A program made the position numbers and the translations under genes. Below are positions 34,616 to 43,691 of a stretch of DNA of 64,000 nt, piece after piece. How positions within the stretch are numbered: position 1 is the stretch's first letter; each line of letters starts with the position of its first letter. The DNA is from DASPJQ01 sp035299065 (GTDB taxonomy: Bacteria; Bacteroidota; Bacteroidia; Flavobacteriales_D; UBA2798), in contig DATGXI010000158.1 in NCBI GenBank assembly GCA_035299065.1, forward strand, positions 1 through 64,000, given 5' to 3'. The notes under the pieces were generated by a model. That model had not been told where the DNA came from and made no database searches. It worked only from the letters and a program-made list of their open reading frames with translations.

Positions 34616-36574
34616 ATGAAAGTTTTTTTATGTGTTGCAGCGTTATGGCTGTTGACACCACAAGCAATATTTGCGCAGTCAAAAGCCGATTCACTTAAAG
34701 TTGCCTTAAAAGTTGCGCGAAAGCCAATTGACAAAATCAATACGCTTAATTTACTGGGGCGCGAACTGTTTTTAAGCAATAAGCATGATACAGCCGTTGT
34801 TGTTGCAGAGGAGGCAAAAAAACAAGCTGAAAAAATAAATTACAATAAAGGTATTGCGGCAGCATACAACATACTTGGAAATGTTTGCCTGTTACGGTCA
34901 GACTATAAATGTGCATACTCCTATCATTCAAAAGCCCTTGGTATACAGCTTAAGGACGGTGATGAAAAAGTGCTGTGCAGCACGTATAACAATATAGGAA
35001 TTATTCATTATTACCAGGGCGATTTACCCGAGTCACTTAAAGCGCACCTGAACTCATTAAAATTTGCAAAAGCAATTGGCGATAAAACCGCAGAGGCACG
35101 TTCCTACAGCAACATTGGTGGTATTTATACCCAACAGCAGCGTTATGATGAGGCATTGAAAACATTTACCAAAGGTTACAATATTCAGAAAACGTTAAAT
35201 GATCGCATGGGCATGGGACGGTCTTTAAATAACATTGGAACTGTATACCTGGCGCAGGGAATTGACGGGCCCGCGCTTGAAAATTTTATTGCCTGTATTA
35301 AGATAAAGGAAGAAATTGGTGACATATTGAGCCTTGGACAAACCTATTTAAATATTGGTGGTATTTATTTTCGCAAAGGTTATTACGCAAAATCACAACA
35401 CACCAAAGACAGTTTATTTGTGCTTTCTGAAAAAATGCATCAACAGGCTATTGAAGCGCTTGAAAAAGTGGGCAACAAACAGGCCCTGGCCGGCACATAC
35501 AATAATTTAGGCTTGTTGTACCTGCAAAAAAAGCAACCAAAAATTGGGCGTGGTTACATTGATAAGGGTTTTGAACTGGCAAAAGAAGTTGGCAGCAAAG
35601 ACGATTTGAAATCAAGTTACAACGCTTATGCGGTAGCTGATAGTATGGCTGGCGATTTTAAAAGCGCATATGCTAATTACAAAAAATTCATCCTTTACCG
35701 TGATTCACTTTCAAACGAAACAAATACCAAAAAAACCATGCAGGCCCAAATGGACTTTGAGTTGGGACAAAAGGATCTTAAGGCAAAAGCTGACCGGGAC
35801 AAAAGGGAGGCAATTTACAGGGAAAAACTGGCGCGTCAAAAAATGCAGGGTTGGTTTATTGGAGGAGGCGCAGTGCTTTTGTTGCTGATTGTTGTGTTGT
35901 TTGTAAACCGTGCACGACTAAAACAAAAAAACGACTATCAGCAAAAATTAAATTACCAGCAAAAACAACAGGCTACCGCTATAATGGAGGCCCAGGAACA
36001 GGAACGAAAACGCATTGCCGAAGATCTTCACGATAGTTTGGGACATTTGTTGTCGGCAGCTAAAATGAACCTGCAACATACACCGGTTAGTGCCGGGCAT
36101 TGTGAAAATTCGGTTAAGTTACTCAACCAGGCATCAGAGGAATTACGCAATATTTCATTTAACCTGATGCCACAAGTACTGGAGGAGGAAGGTTTGACAC
36201 CCGCATTGAATGAGTTGGCAGAAAAAACAAACCGATCAGGAAAAATGGTTGTTTCATTCCAGGCAATGGATATACCTGCAAAATTTGACAAACCAGCTCA
36301 ATTTAATATTTACAGAATTGTTCAGGAAGCGGTCAACAACATACTAAAACACGCTGGAGCCAGTGAAGCTGGAATTCAATTAATAGCCCAACCCGATCAC
36401 CTTACCATTATGATTGAAGACAATGGTAAAGGTTTTGATCCCACAAAAACATATGGTGGCCGTGGGCAAAAAAACATGCGTGCAAGGGCGCAATGGTTAA
36501 ACGGTAATTTTAACCTTGACTCCACTCCAGGGCATGGAACAACTATTTGCATTGATATACCGCTAAAACCATGA
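34616..36574 (+). CDS. TPR-containing sensor histidine kinase (HisKA_3 type)
   Basis: 652 residues. Signal peptide MKVFLCVAALWLLTPQAIFAQ; TPR repeats about residues 45-360, with repeated NNIG and NIGGIY motifs; one membrane helix (about 417-437); a coiled coil; then HisKA_3 with phospho-acceptor EDLHDSLGHLLSAAKM; and HATPase_c with VQEAVNNILKHAG and EDNGKGFD. This is the NarX/DesK-like kinase class. The TPRs probably sense a periplasmic protein or peptide. Its stop overlaps the response regulator start by 4 nt, so they form a cognate pair. Confidence 0.94.
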   Translation: MKVFLCVAALWLLTPQAIFAQSKADSLKVALKVARKPIDKINTLNLLGRELFLSNKHDTAVVVAEEAKKQAEKINYNKGIAAAYNILGNVCLLRSDYKCAYSYHSKALGIQLKDGDEKVLCSTYNNIGIIHYYQGDLPESLKAHLNSLKFAKAIGDKTAEARSYSNIGGIYTQQQRYDEALKTFTKGYNIQKTLNDRMGMGRSLNNIGTVYLAQGIDGPALENFIACIKIKEEIGDILSLGQTYLNIGGIYFRKGYYAKSQHTKDSLFVLSEKMHQQAIEALEKVGNKQALAGTYNNLGLLYLQKKQPKIGRGYIDKGFELAKEVGSKDDLKSSYNAYAVADSMAGDFKSAYANYKKFILYRDSLSNETNTKKTMQAQMDFELGQKDLKAKADRDKREAIYREKLARQKMQGWFIGGGAVLLLLIVVLFVNRARLKQKNDYQQKLNYQQKQQATAIMEAQEQERKRIAEDLHDSLGHLLSAAKMNLQHTPVSAGHCENSVKLLNQASEELRNISFNLMPQVLEEEGLTPALNELAEKTNRSGKMVVSFQAMDIPAKFDKPAQFNIYRIVQEAVNNILKHAGASEAGIQLIAQPDHLTIMIEDNGKGFDPTKTYGGRGQKNMRARAQWLNGNFNLDSTPGHGTTICIDIPLKP

Positions 36575-37212
36575 GTACAATTAAAATTTTAGTGGTTGAT
36601 GACCATTCTATTTTTACCGATGGTATGCAGGCACTTTTGGCAACCGTTGAAGGGTTTGAAATTGCTGGTGCAGCAAACAATGCCGATGAGGCAATACAAA
36701 AAGCCATGATGCTTAAACCCGATGTGATGTTGATGGACATTCAAATGCCTGGGAAAAATGGTATTGAAGCAACTATTGAAATAAAGCGGAATAATCAGGA
36801 TATAAAAATAATTGCTCTTTCATCGGCTAACGAAACCTTGTATATAAAAAAGATGCTTGAGGCAGGTGCAAGCGGGTATGTACTCAAGAATATTGATAAA
36901 GATGAATTGGTGCTTGTGATCAAAAAAGTGCATGCGGGAGAAAAGCATCTTGATGGATCAGTAGCAAACCAACTGATTGAGCATTTTAATACAAAACCAA
37001 CTGAAGCAGCTACCCTGGTTGACACGCTTACAAAACGTGAAAAGGAAATTCTGGCATTTATTGCACAAGGATTGACCGACAAGGAAATTGCGGACAAGGT
37101 ATTTCTTAGTTCGTTAACCGTGATTTCGCACAGGAAGAATATTCTGAGTAAACTGGGCCTTAAAAATAAGGTGGAAATTGCCCGTTTTGCTATTGAAAAT
37201 AAGCTGATTTAG
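36571..37212 (+). CDS. LuxR/NarL-family response regulator
   Basis: 213 residues: a receiver domain (about 1-120) with the acidic pocket VVDDHS, phospho-acceptor Asp56 in LMDIQMPG, and the switch lysine in GYVLKN; then a LuxR helix-turn-helix (about 148-213) with TKREKEILAFIAQGLTDKEIADKVFLSSLTV. It acts as a transcription factor activated by the TPR kinase encoded just upstream. A GGGG/CCCC dyad lies just downstream at 37232-37249, before an envelope protein gene, and could be a target site. Confidence 0.95.
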   Translation: MSTIKILVVDDHSIFTDGMQALLATVEGFEIAGAANNADEAIQKAMMLKPDVMLMDIQMPGKNGIEATIEIKRNNQDIKIIALSSANETLYIKKMLEAGASGYVLKNIDKDELVLVIKKVHAGEKHLDGSVANQLIEHFNTKPTEAATLVDTLTKREKEILAFIAQGLTDKEIADKVFLSSLTVISHRKNILSKLGLKNKVEIARFAIENKLI

Positions 37213-37231
37213 AAATAGAGCGTGGTGCAGC

Positions 37232-37249
37232 TACCCCATTTGGGGGATA
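37232..37249. promoter_or_regulatory. Candidate operator dyad downstream of the LuxR-type regulator
   Basis: TACCCC and GGGGGATA face each other around ATTT (CCCC at 37234-37237, GGGG at 37242-37245), forming a near-palindrome. A further CAATGGGGCAT is a few tens of bases downstream. The position, between a LuxR-type regulator and an envelope gene at 37339, suits an operator. No T-run follows, so it is not a typical terminator. Confidence 0.4.
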
Positions 37250-37338
37250 TTTCAAAAACCTCTCAATGGGGCATGTTCATGCCAGGTGACTGACCGAATT
37301 TTGTGTTAGTTATTACCCCTAATTAAACAAGTATTGAT

Positions 37339-38169
37339 ATGCGAAAAAAAAGTTTAATCCTGTTTGCCTGTGTTGCCGCCTGTACAACCGCGCAAGCTCA
37401 GTTTTTTGAACTGAAAAAAAGCTATACAGGTTATCATTTCGCCTTTTCAAGGTTTGACCCTGATGGAATCAACAAATTTGTAGTGCAGTTTAACCAACGG
37501 TACGCAAACGAAATTTCAAGTGGATTTCACCAGTACAAAGGAACCGAGCGTGGTTCGAACTTCAGTACAAGTGGGTTCAGGTTCATATTTGGAAAGGGAA
37601 CAACCAAATGGACAGCCAGTATGGACTATGCCGGTGGCGGTGGAAAGGAAAAAAATCAGTGCGATTTTAAGAATGGAATATCGCAGCATTTATGGTTGAA
37701 ATGGAGAAACAACCAGGTTAATTTTAGTTTTGGTATTGCTAAAAAAGAAAACAAAATATGGTTAGAGGGACTGTATTGTACAAATCTTGGAAAAATCATA
37801 CTTGAATACTCAACCGAGCATTTGAACAATGTGTGGAGTTATGGAACTGAGTATAAATTAAACGGGGTTTACACAAGCACCATTAAAACAATGGAATTTG
37901 GAGCCCAGTTTAGTTATAAATATAAAAAGTATGTGTTTTATGCAAGGGCATTAATGCCCGCAGTGGTAATAGGACCATCAAAAGCTGAAAGGGCCTTTGT
38001 AGATGCGCGCAGCAGCCAGGAAGCACCAAAAGATTTCCCTTCAGACTACAACAGTTACCTGGACGATCCCTCGGGACATGTTTCCCGCAAAGAGTATCTT
38101 GAAAGTACGGGTATGAAAGGTTTTTCTTACGGATTTGGGTTCTTTTATTTATTTGGAAAGGAGAAATAA
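37339..38169 (+). CDS. Putative secreted/outer-membrane protein of unknown function
   Basis: 276 residues starting MRKKSLILFACVAACTTAQA, a signal peptide. The rest alternates short aromatic-rich amphipathic strands (WTASMDYAG, VNFSFGIAKKENKIWLEGLY, MEFGAQFSYKYKKYVFYARALM) and ends in FGFFYLFGKEK, with aromatic residues at the end. This is the pattern of an outer-membrane beta-barrel, although the family is not one I can name. It is followed after 2 bases by a lipoprotein gene, so they form an operon, possibly controlled by the preceding kinase-regulator pair. Confidence 0.75.
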   Translation: MRKKSLILFACVAACTTAQAQFFELKKSYTGYHFAFSRFDPDGINKFVVQFNQRYANEISSGFHQYKGTERGSNFSTSGFRFIFGKGTTKWTASMDYAGGGGKEKNQCDFKNGISQHLWLKWRNNQVNFSFGIAKKENKIWLEGLYCTNLGKIILEYSTEHLNNVWSYGTEYKLNGVYTSTIKTMEFGAQFSYKYKKYVFYARALMPAVVIGPSKAERAFVDARSSQEAPKDFPSDYNSYLDDPSGHVSRKEYLESTGMKGFSYGFGFFYLFGKEK

Positions 38170-38171
38170 TT

Positions 38172-38669
38172 ATGAAAACGAAAATTTTAATTTTAGCTGT
38201 AATAGCCGGGCTTTTTGCAACGTCATGTAACAAAGAAAAAAAATTAATGGGCAGGCTGGAAGGTAACTGGACCATTGAATCGGCCGAAAAAATTATTCAC
38301 TTTAACGATGGAACAACAACAACCATTGAAAGCCTGTCCAACCCGGGAAAACTGGTTATTTCAGAGGGGGCATCGGATGAAGAAAAGAATTATGACTTCT
38401 TTTATATTGATACCAATATGGACACCATAAAAATGATTGATAAATTGGTTACAGACGAATACAATACACGTATGGTCATGTTAAATGGGTATACGGATAC
38501 AAGCGGTGTAAAAAAGAACATTGTGTGGACAATAGAAAAGAATAATAAGAACAAACAAATATGGTCAACATACGGTGTGGATTCCGTTTTGTTTTATCCG
38601 CCTAACAACAACAATCCTGGTACGGCCAGCAGCTGGATTAGCTGGAAGTTAACCATGAAACGTGATTAA
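38172..38669 (+). CDS. Lipoprotein, lipocalin-like, unknown function
   Basis: 165 residues. The N-terminus has a basic start, a hydrophobic core and a lipobox (LFATSC, Cys19). After KKLMGRLEGNWTIESAEKII comes a beta-rich domain in the style of the small Bacteroidota lipocalin-like lipoproteins (LxGxW at the start). No catalytic motif is visible. Its start is 2 bases after the stop of the putative outer-membrane protein, so they are likely co-translated and may form an envelope pair. Confidence 0.8.
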   Translation: MKTKILILAVIAGLFATSCNKEKKLMGRLEGNWTIESAEKIIHFNDGTTTTIESLSNPGKLVISEGASDEEKNYDFFYIDTNMDTIKMIDKLVTDEYNTRMVMLNGYTDTSGVKKNIVWTIEKNNKNKQIWSTYGVDSVLFYPPNNNNPGTASSWISWKLTMKRD

Positions 38670-38775
38670 ATAACCTAATTAAAGCAGGGGTAATGGTGGG
38701 TTTATGGTTTGTGTGCAAGGCGCACAGGTAATTGCACAAATTGGCAAACTATAAGCTCACCTTGCTTTTTGAGTA

Positions 38776-39378
38776 TTAATTTTGTTTTAGCGAATAATTG
38801 TTGAGTAAATGCGCATGTTCGGCTACAAGCAGGCCTTGCAAAGGGTAAAGTATCAGCATTTCAAATGTTGATTTAAAGTTTTTCTGAAGTAACTCGTAAA
38901 ATTCTCCATGAACCATTTTTTGCATGAACCACGCGCATAATTCACTTGTTATTTCACTGTTTATTTCCTGTTTAATGTGTTTGTTCTTTTTTGCCTCGTC
39001 CAATAAAGCAGGAATTCGCGTAAAGCTGAGCTTGCGCTGAAACGCGTCAATTGGTTTAATGCTTTCGGGGAAAGTACGTACCATAATGCGGTACATTGAG
39101 GGATGGTATTGTAATTGCTGGCGCAAAAGAATTTCATATATCCTGGCAATTTTTTTAAGCGGATCAATAGACAACGCGGTAATCGCATCAAATTCCTGGT
39201 CCAACTGCTCCAGGTTTTTAGTTACCAATTCATTTACCAAATCACCTTTATTGGCAAAACGGCTATACAGGTCTTTTTTTGATAAGCCTGATTGGCGTGC
39301 AATGTCATCAAAACTCACGCTTTTTATGCCGTATTGCATAAACAGCCGGTTAGCCGACTCAATAATTTTTGAATTCAT
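38776..39378 (-). CDS. TetR-family transcriptional regulator
   Basis: 200 residues. The N-terminal helix-turn-helix is IIESANRLFMQYGIKSVSFDDIARQSGLSKKDLYSRFANKGDLVNELV, the standard TetR signature. The ligand domain is helical and divergent. It is not adjacent to an obvious transporter or enzyme on the same strand; the orphan TPR kinase lies upstream on the same strand with a gap of 119 bases. The target genes are unknown. Confidence 0.93.
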   Translation of the reverse strand: MNSKIIESANRLFMQYGIKSVSFDDIARQSGLSKKDLYSRFANKGDLVNELVTKNLEQLDQEFDAITALSIDPLKKIARIYEILLRQQLQYHPSMYRIMVRTFPESIKPIDAFQRKLSFTRIPALLDEAKKNKHIKQEINSEITSELCAWFMQKMVHGEFYELLQKNFKSTFEMLILYPLQGLLVAEHAHLLNNYSLKQN

Positions 39379-39420
39379 ACAGCAATACTAGTGAAATGGT
39401 TTTGGGTGTCAAATAAAACA

Positions 39421-39504
39421 GGCTATTATAAAATGTAAAAAACAGTAAAATAGTTGCTAAACCTGGTTGGCACCTGCCGGTTTTTACTAGCTGGCTATTA
39501 TAAA
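39421..39504. repeat. 12-bp direct repeat, 72 bp apart
   Basis: GGCTATTATAAA occurs at 39421-39432 and at 39493-39504. The second copy overlaps the last codons and stop of the orphan kinase gene; the first is in the gap upstream of the tetR-like gene. It could be a regulator site pair for the TetR protein, but the second copy is within coding sequence. Confidence 0.4.
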
Positions 39505-41429
39505 GGAACCCGTACAATGGCAACTGTTCCCGAATTTTCACCCGATTCGTACCTTATTTCTCCGTTTACAATTTTTACACGGCTTTGAAGACTGGTCAAT
39601 CCAATTCCGTTTGATTTTTTATTGGTGTCGAAACCCTTGCCGTTGTCCTCAAAGTGCATAGTAATGAATTTATTTACTTTGGTAATGGACAAGCTAACAT
39701 GTGTAGCTTTACTGTGTTTGATAACATTGTTCAGTAATTCCTGTGAAATGCGGTAAAGGCTGATTTCAATTTTTTCGGGAAGACGTTCTTCAAGTCCACG
39801 ACTGAAAAATTCATACGTCATGTTATTTAGTGGTAGTATTTTTTGAAGGTTGTCTTCCAATGCCGGAACCAGGCCCAGCTCGCGCAGGGCTGTTGGCATC
39901 ATTTGGTGTGAAATTTCACGAACCTCTTTGGTGGTTTTTTCAAGATTCTCTTTGGCTATATTAAAGTTGTTTTTTTGTTCGTTGCTTATTGAAGTCGATA
40001 CCTGGTCAAGGTTCATTTTAATAACGGCAAGGTCCTGTACAATGCCATCGTGCAGGTCTTTTGCAATGCGTTGGCGTTCTTCTTCCTGTGCCAACAACGT
40101 TTGCTGCAGGCTTTTTTCCCGCTCCTCGGCCAGCGACTGGGCAAATTGTTTTTGGTTTTGAAGGCGTTTTCGGTTAAAATACCATCCAAGTGCACCCAGT
40201 AATATTATTGCAGCACCGCCAAGTATAATTAAAGTTATCCATGCCGTTTTTGACTCAGATTCTTTTTGCGCAATTATGCGTTTTTCATTTGCAATTTCAG
40301 CTTTTTGCTGTGCCAGCAATTTTTCTTTTTTTGCATCGTTATACTTGAATTCAAGTTGTTGCGATGAAACAAAAAGATCTTCTTTCATAACGCTGTCTTT
40401 GTAGCGATTTGATTCGTGAAAGTGATAAGCAGCTTTTTTATAATCGCCTTTGGCTTCATAAATCCGGCCTAAAATGCCTTCAATTTTCCAAAGATATTTG
40501 GAGTAATTATTGTCAATGGCAATTTTTTCACTTTCCAAAGCGTATGGAAAAGCTTCGTTATGCTTGTTGAGATCATTACTCAGGTATAATGCAAGTGTAC
40601 CCAGGCTAGAGGCCTGCCCGTAAACATTTCCCGATTTTCGCTGGTGTTCAATGGCAAGTTTGTAATAATGCAATGCCGAATCGGGATTTTTTCTCCAGCA
40701 AATACCCAGGTTGTTGTAGGTTTTTGCCAAACCATAATCGTCATTAATGCGTTTTTGATAAGCTACTGCCTGGTTGAGCCATGCAATGGACTCATCGTCA
40801 TTTCCCAATGAAAAGGCAATGTTGTGCAGAGCCGAACCGGTTCCGTAATCGTCATGAACGGCCTTAAACAATTCCAACGCCTGTTTATGGTATTTTATTC
40901 CTTTTTCACGATCACTTAAGTCATTCATGATAAGGCCAAGGTTGTTTATGGCATTGGCAAGATTCAGCGTGTCTTTCATTTGCTCAAAAACGGTTGACGC
41001 CTGGGTAATATAATCGGTGGCTTTGTCAAGTTGGTTGTAATTCCAGTATATAAGGCCCAGGTTGTTTAGTGCGCTTGATTTTTGTTTGGGTAAATTATTT
41101 TTTGAAGCAATGGCCAAAGCCTTTTCATTGCAAATAACAGCGCTATCGGCCTTACCGCTTACGTCATATACAATTCCAAGCCTAATCCATGCGCGGGCAT
41201 GTTGCTCGGGGTATTTTTTAATTTCGTTGTTTTTGAGAAGTGTGTTGGCAATGTTAATGGCCAGTGGTTTGTTTTCAAAGCGAAGCAGGAAAATTAATTC
41301 GTTGCCCGATTCAAGTTTTGTTTTGAAACTTGTTGCATTCTTATACACTTTTTGAATGGAGTCGGTTTGACCAAACACATTTACCTGTGCAACCAGGGCT
41401 ATAAACAATAAAACATATATGCGCAACAT
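39498..41429 (-). CDS. Orphan TPR-containing sensor histidine kinase (HisKA_3 type)
   Basis: 643 residues from the ATG at 41429, which gives the signal peptide MLRIYVLLFIALVAQVNVFG; an upstream in-frame start adds 34 residues without support. TPR repeats run from about 70 to 370, then a membrane helix (around 402-422), a coiled coil, HisKA_3 with ERQRIAKDLHDGIVQDLAVIKMNL, and HATPase_c with LLNNVIKHS and EDNGKGFD. No response regulator is adjacent, in contrast to the kinase at 34616. It is divergent from a putative envelope protein at 41562. The regulator partner may be elsewhere or shared with the first kinase. Confidence 0.93.
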   Translation of the reverse strand: MLRIYVLLFIALVAQVNVFGQTDSIQKVYKNATSFKTKLESGNELIFLLRFENKPLAINIANTLLKNNEIKKYPEQHARAWIRLGIVYDVSGKADSAVICNEKALAIASKNNLPKQKSSALNNLGLIYWNYNQLDKATDYITQASTVFEQMKDTLNLANAINNLGLIMNDLSDREKGIKYHKQALELFKAVHDDYGTGSALHNIAFSLGNDDESIAWLNQAVAYQKRINDDYGLAKTYNNLGICWRKNPDSALHYYKLAIEHQRKSGNVYGQASSLGTLALYLSNDLNKHNEAFPYALESEKIAIDNNYSKYLWKIEGILGRIYEAKGDYKKAAYHFHESNRYKDSVMKEDLFVSSQQLEFKYNDAKKEKLLAQQKAEIANEKRIIAQKESESKTAWITLIILGGAAIILLGALGWYFNRKRLQNQKQFAQSLAEEREKSLQQTLLAQEEERQRIAKDLHDGIVQDLAVIKMNLDQVSTSISNEQKNNFNIAKENLEKTTKEVREISHQMMPTALRELGLVPALEDNLQKILPLNNMTYEFFSRGLEERLPEKIEISLYRISQELLNNVIKHSKATHVSLSITKVNKFITMHFEDNGKGFDTNKKSNGIGLTSLQSRVKIVNGEIRYESGENSGTVAIVRVPL

Positions 41430-41495
41430 TGGTATGAAATTAAGAAAATAAATTGATTTTAATGTCCTTGTAAAGATTTGAAATACAGTGATTGC

Positions 41496-41511
41496 TAACC
41501 GGTTTCGGTTA
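41496..41511. promoter_or_regulatory. Dyad TAACCG-N4-CGGTTA in the divergent kinase/envelope promoter region
   Basis: TAACCG (41496-41501) and CGGTTA (41506-41511) are perfect inverted repeats around GTTT. It lies between the orphan kinase and a divergent envelope gene. A related palindrome, TAACCGGTTA (14962-14971), occurs about 140 bases upstream of the LRR gene. Confidence 0.45.
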
Positions 41512-41561
41512 CATTTACCTGAAATATCCATTAAACATTAAAATGCATATATTTATTAGTA

Positions 41562-42293
41562 ATGAAGTGTCCAGGTATTAAGCGGGTTTTAGTTTTATGT
41601 GTTTTCTTATTTGCTCATTCAAAGTTGTTATTTGCGCAAAATGATAACAATGACTCATTGGAAATAAAAACCGAAAAAGATACACTTGCACATATGGGCC
41701 GGTTCAAACTGGCCTGGCACCTTGACTTTGTTATGCACCCGGTTTTAACCCTGGATAACGAAGTGCATGAGGCCACAAATTACTCGATTCCGTTTTCGGC
41801 TTTTGTGGGTTGGTTGCAGCCAATTAGTAATCATTTGGCAATTGATTTTGGTATTGAAACAGCGTTTAGGCAATTTAAAAGTTTACCTGTGACATATGTT
41901 GATGAATGGCAGGATACAATTGCCTATGAATATATTGGAAGAGTGCATAGTGTAGACCTGCCAATGGGTATGGATTTTTTTATAGGAAAAAAAACGAAGT
42001 TTGGAACTAACGTATTTCTGGCTCCCAGATTCAACCTGGTGCAACACCACAACGCCATTGTAGATGATTTGCAAGGTAACAGAGCCTATGTTGAAAGAAG
42101 CGCCACTGCACAATACCGCTTGTTTAACATGGAAGTAAGAGGTGGGATTTTTGTTGAGCTGCCCACTAACAAACGGAAAAAAAGAGCCATGCGTTTTTCT
42201 GCTCTTGGGCGTAGTGATTTGCTGGATGCATTTACAAGCTATAGATTCAAGAATGCATGGTCGTATGGATTTGGAATTGAGTTTGTTTTTTAG
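41562..42293 (+). CDS. Putative outer-membrane protein of unknown function
   Basis: 243 residues starting MKCPGIKRVLVLCVFLFAHSKLLFAQ, a signal peptide. The sequence alternates amphipathic strands (IDFGIETAFRQFKSLPV, FGTNVFLAPRFNLVQ, YRLFNMEVRGGIFVELP) and ends in YGFGIEFVF with a terminal phenylalanine, the hallmark of an outer-membrane beta-barrel. It is divergent from the orphan TPR kinase and shares its promoter region, so the kinase may sense or control it. No specific family is recognised. Confidence 0.78.
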   Translation: MKCPGIKRVLVLCVFLFAHSKLLFAQNDNNDSLEIKTEKDTLAHMGRFKLAWHLDFVMHPVLTLDNEVHEATNYSIPFSAFVGWLQPISNHLAIDFGIETAFRQFKSLPVTYVDEWQDTIAYEYIGRVHSVDLPMGMDFFIGKKTKFGTNVFLAPRFNLVQHHNAIVDDLQGNRAYVERSATAQYRLFNMEVRGGIFVELPTNKRKKRAMRFSALGRSDLLDAFTSYRFKNAWSYGFGIEFVF

Positions 42294-42311
42294 CGTAACC
42301 GCAAAAAAAAA

Positions 42312-42683
42312 TCATTCCTCACCTTCAAGTGCCATTCGCATAAAGCTTTTTACTTCATCGTTTATGTCACGTGGATTGATCATGCGTAAGTGGTGGTTGT
42401 ATTGCTGACCAACACCTGGCACCTGCGCCAGTTTCTCGAAACAGGTATTTTCACGGTATGCTTTTTTAAACGGAAACACAATTGTAATAAAACTTTTTCC
42501 AAATTGGGTTACGTAAGCAGCGCGGTTGTTTTTACCGGCAATGCCAATCATGGTTTTGGCCGGATGAATGCTGATTGGGCCCAGTTTTTCGTATTCGGCA
42601 ATAAAATGGTTAAAGAGTTCAAGGCAATGTGACGATTTTCCCTCAAGAAATTTAACGAGTTCTGGATTTGATTGATCTGACAT
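42312..42683 (-). CDS. DUF5655-like small protein
   Basis: 123 residues, soluble. The pattern of a helical start (VKFLEGKSSHCLELFNHFIAEYEKLG), then ISIHPAKTMIGIAGKNNRAAYVTQFGKSFITIVFPFK resembles DUF5655, a small domain with a conserved KTMI-like strand, sometimes fused to nucleic-acid-related proteins. The assignment is moderate. It ends close to and convergent with the envelope gene at 41562, so it is independently transcribed. Confidence 0.75.
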   Translation of the reverse strand: MSDQSNPELVKFLEGKSSHCLELFNHFIAEYEKLGPISIHPAKTMIGIAGKNNRAAYVTQFGKSFITIVFPFKKAYRENTCFEKLAQVPGVGQQYNHHLRMINPRDINDEVKSFMRMALEGEE

Positions 42684-42807
42684 AATACAAAGATAGCTTT
42701 ATTATTGGCTCAAACCTTCGAAGCCTTAAAAATACCATTTTGGCGTGTTTTTTTCCCGCTTTAGAAACAAAATGAACATGGAGTTTTTTTAGCAGTTATA
42801 TTAAATC

Positions 42808-43686
42808 ATGGTGAAACAACTGGTACTTATGCTTACTATTTTCGGCTGCATGAATGGCCAGTTAAATGCGCAGTATTATGAACGTGCATCAGCTTTTTAT
42901 AACACTTTGATTGGTGCATTTACAGGAGCAATTGGATCGGTCATAAATAAAAAAAAGGAAGAAAAGTGGTATGCCAGTTTAATAAAAGGATTTGGATTTG
43001 GGGCTGGTGGAGGAATGCTCATGTATTCAGGTAAAAAATTAAATCACCTGATTGCCGAAAATTCAAAACCCGTGTACGCATGGTTATCGCGTGCCGTTTA
43101 CAGTGCAGGAAATTCGTTGGTAGAAAATGCTGCCGCTGGCAGAAAATGGTGGGAAGTATGGCACTATGATATTGGGTTTATTCGCCTCGAGTATCAGGCT
43201 GTAAAAGCCAGGATACAGCCACGCATTATGCCTTCTGTATTCTTAGGAACGTTATTTCTGGGCGCGCATGGTAAATTTGATATACGAACCAGTTTTTTTT
43301 ATGGAACACCCGTTTTCAGAACTCCCTCTATACATTATGCACAAAATCTGTACGCGTCAACACCTACCAATGGATTTTTAATGGTTGATACATTAACGGA
43401 CAAAAATTTATTTTCAAAGATTTATGCGCATGAAATGATACATGCTTTTCAATTCCAGGATTTCTCAGGGGTTAACTATTTTTTTCAACCAATTACAAAT
43501 AAGTGGAAATTAAAATCAACCCGTTTTGCAAAGTGGAGTAAGTGGATATACGGGGATTTGAATTACGAAATAATGGTGGTTAATTATTTTTTCATTCAAA
43601 AAGGACATAAACATTTGAATTATTGTGAAAATTTTCTGGAGAACGAAGCAGAAACCCTTTCTACCGGGCAACCTGCATGTAAATAA
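42808..43686 (+). CDS. Putative secreted gluzincin-type metalloprotease
   Basis: 292 residues with a signal peptide-like N-terminus (MVKQLVLMLTIFGCMNGQLNAQ). A glycine-rich hydrophobic stretch (KGFGFGAGGGMLMYSG) follows. HEMIHAFQFQ (about residues 213-222) is a canonical HExxH zinc motif preceded by a helix. A third ligand may be the glutamate in FLENEAETLS near the C-terminus, which fits the gluzincin arrangement. No prodomain or sorting domain is seen. The substrate is unknown. I do not recognise a named family, so the call rests on the metal motif and context. Confidence 0.75.
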   Translation: MVKQLVLMLTIFGCMNGQLNAQYYERASAFYNTLIGAFTGAIGSVINKKKEEKWYASLIKGFGFGAGGGMLMYSGKKLNHLIAENSKPVYAWLSRAVYSAGNSLVENAAAGRKWWEVWHYDIGFIRLEYQAVKARIQPRIMPSVFLGTLFLGAHGKFDIRTSFFYGTPVFRTPSIHYAQNLYASTPTNGFLMVDTLTDKNLFSKIYAHEMIHAFQFQDFSGVNYFFQPITNKWKLKSTRFAKWSKWIYGDLNYEIMVVNYFFIQKGHKHLNYCENFLENEAETLSTGQPACK

Positions 43687-43691
43687 AGCGG

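Noticed and set aside
37232..37249. Intrinsic terminator after the LuxR-type regulator
   Set aside because: The stem is only four to five GC pairs and no T-run follows.
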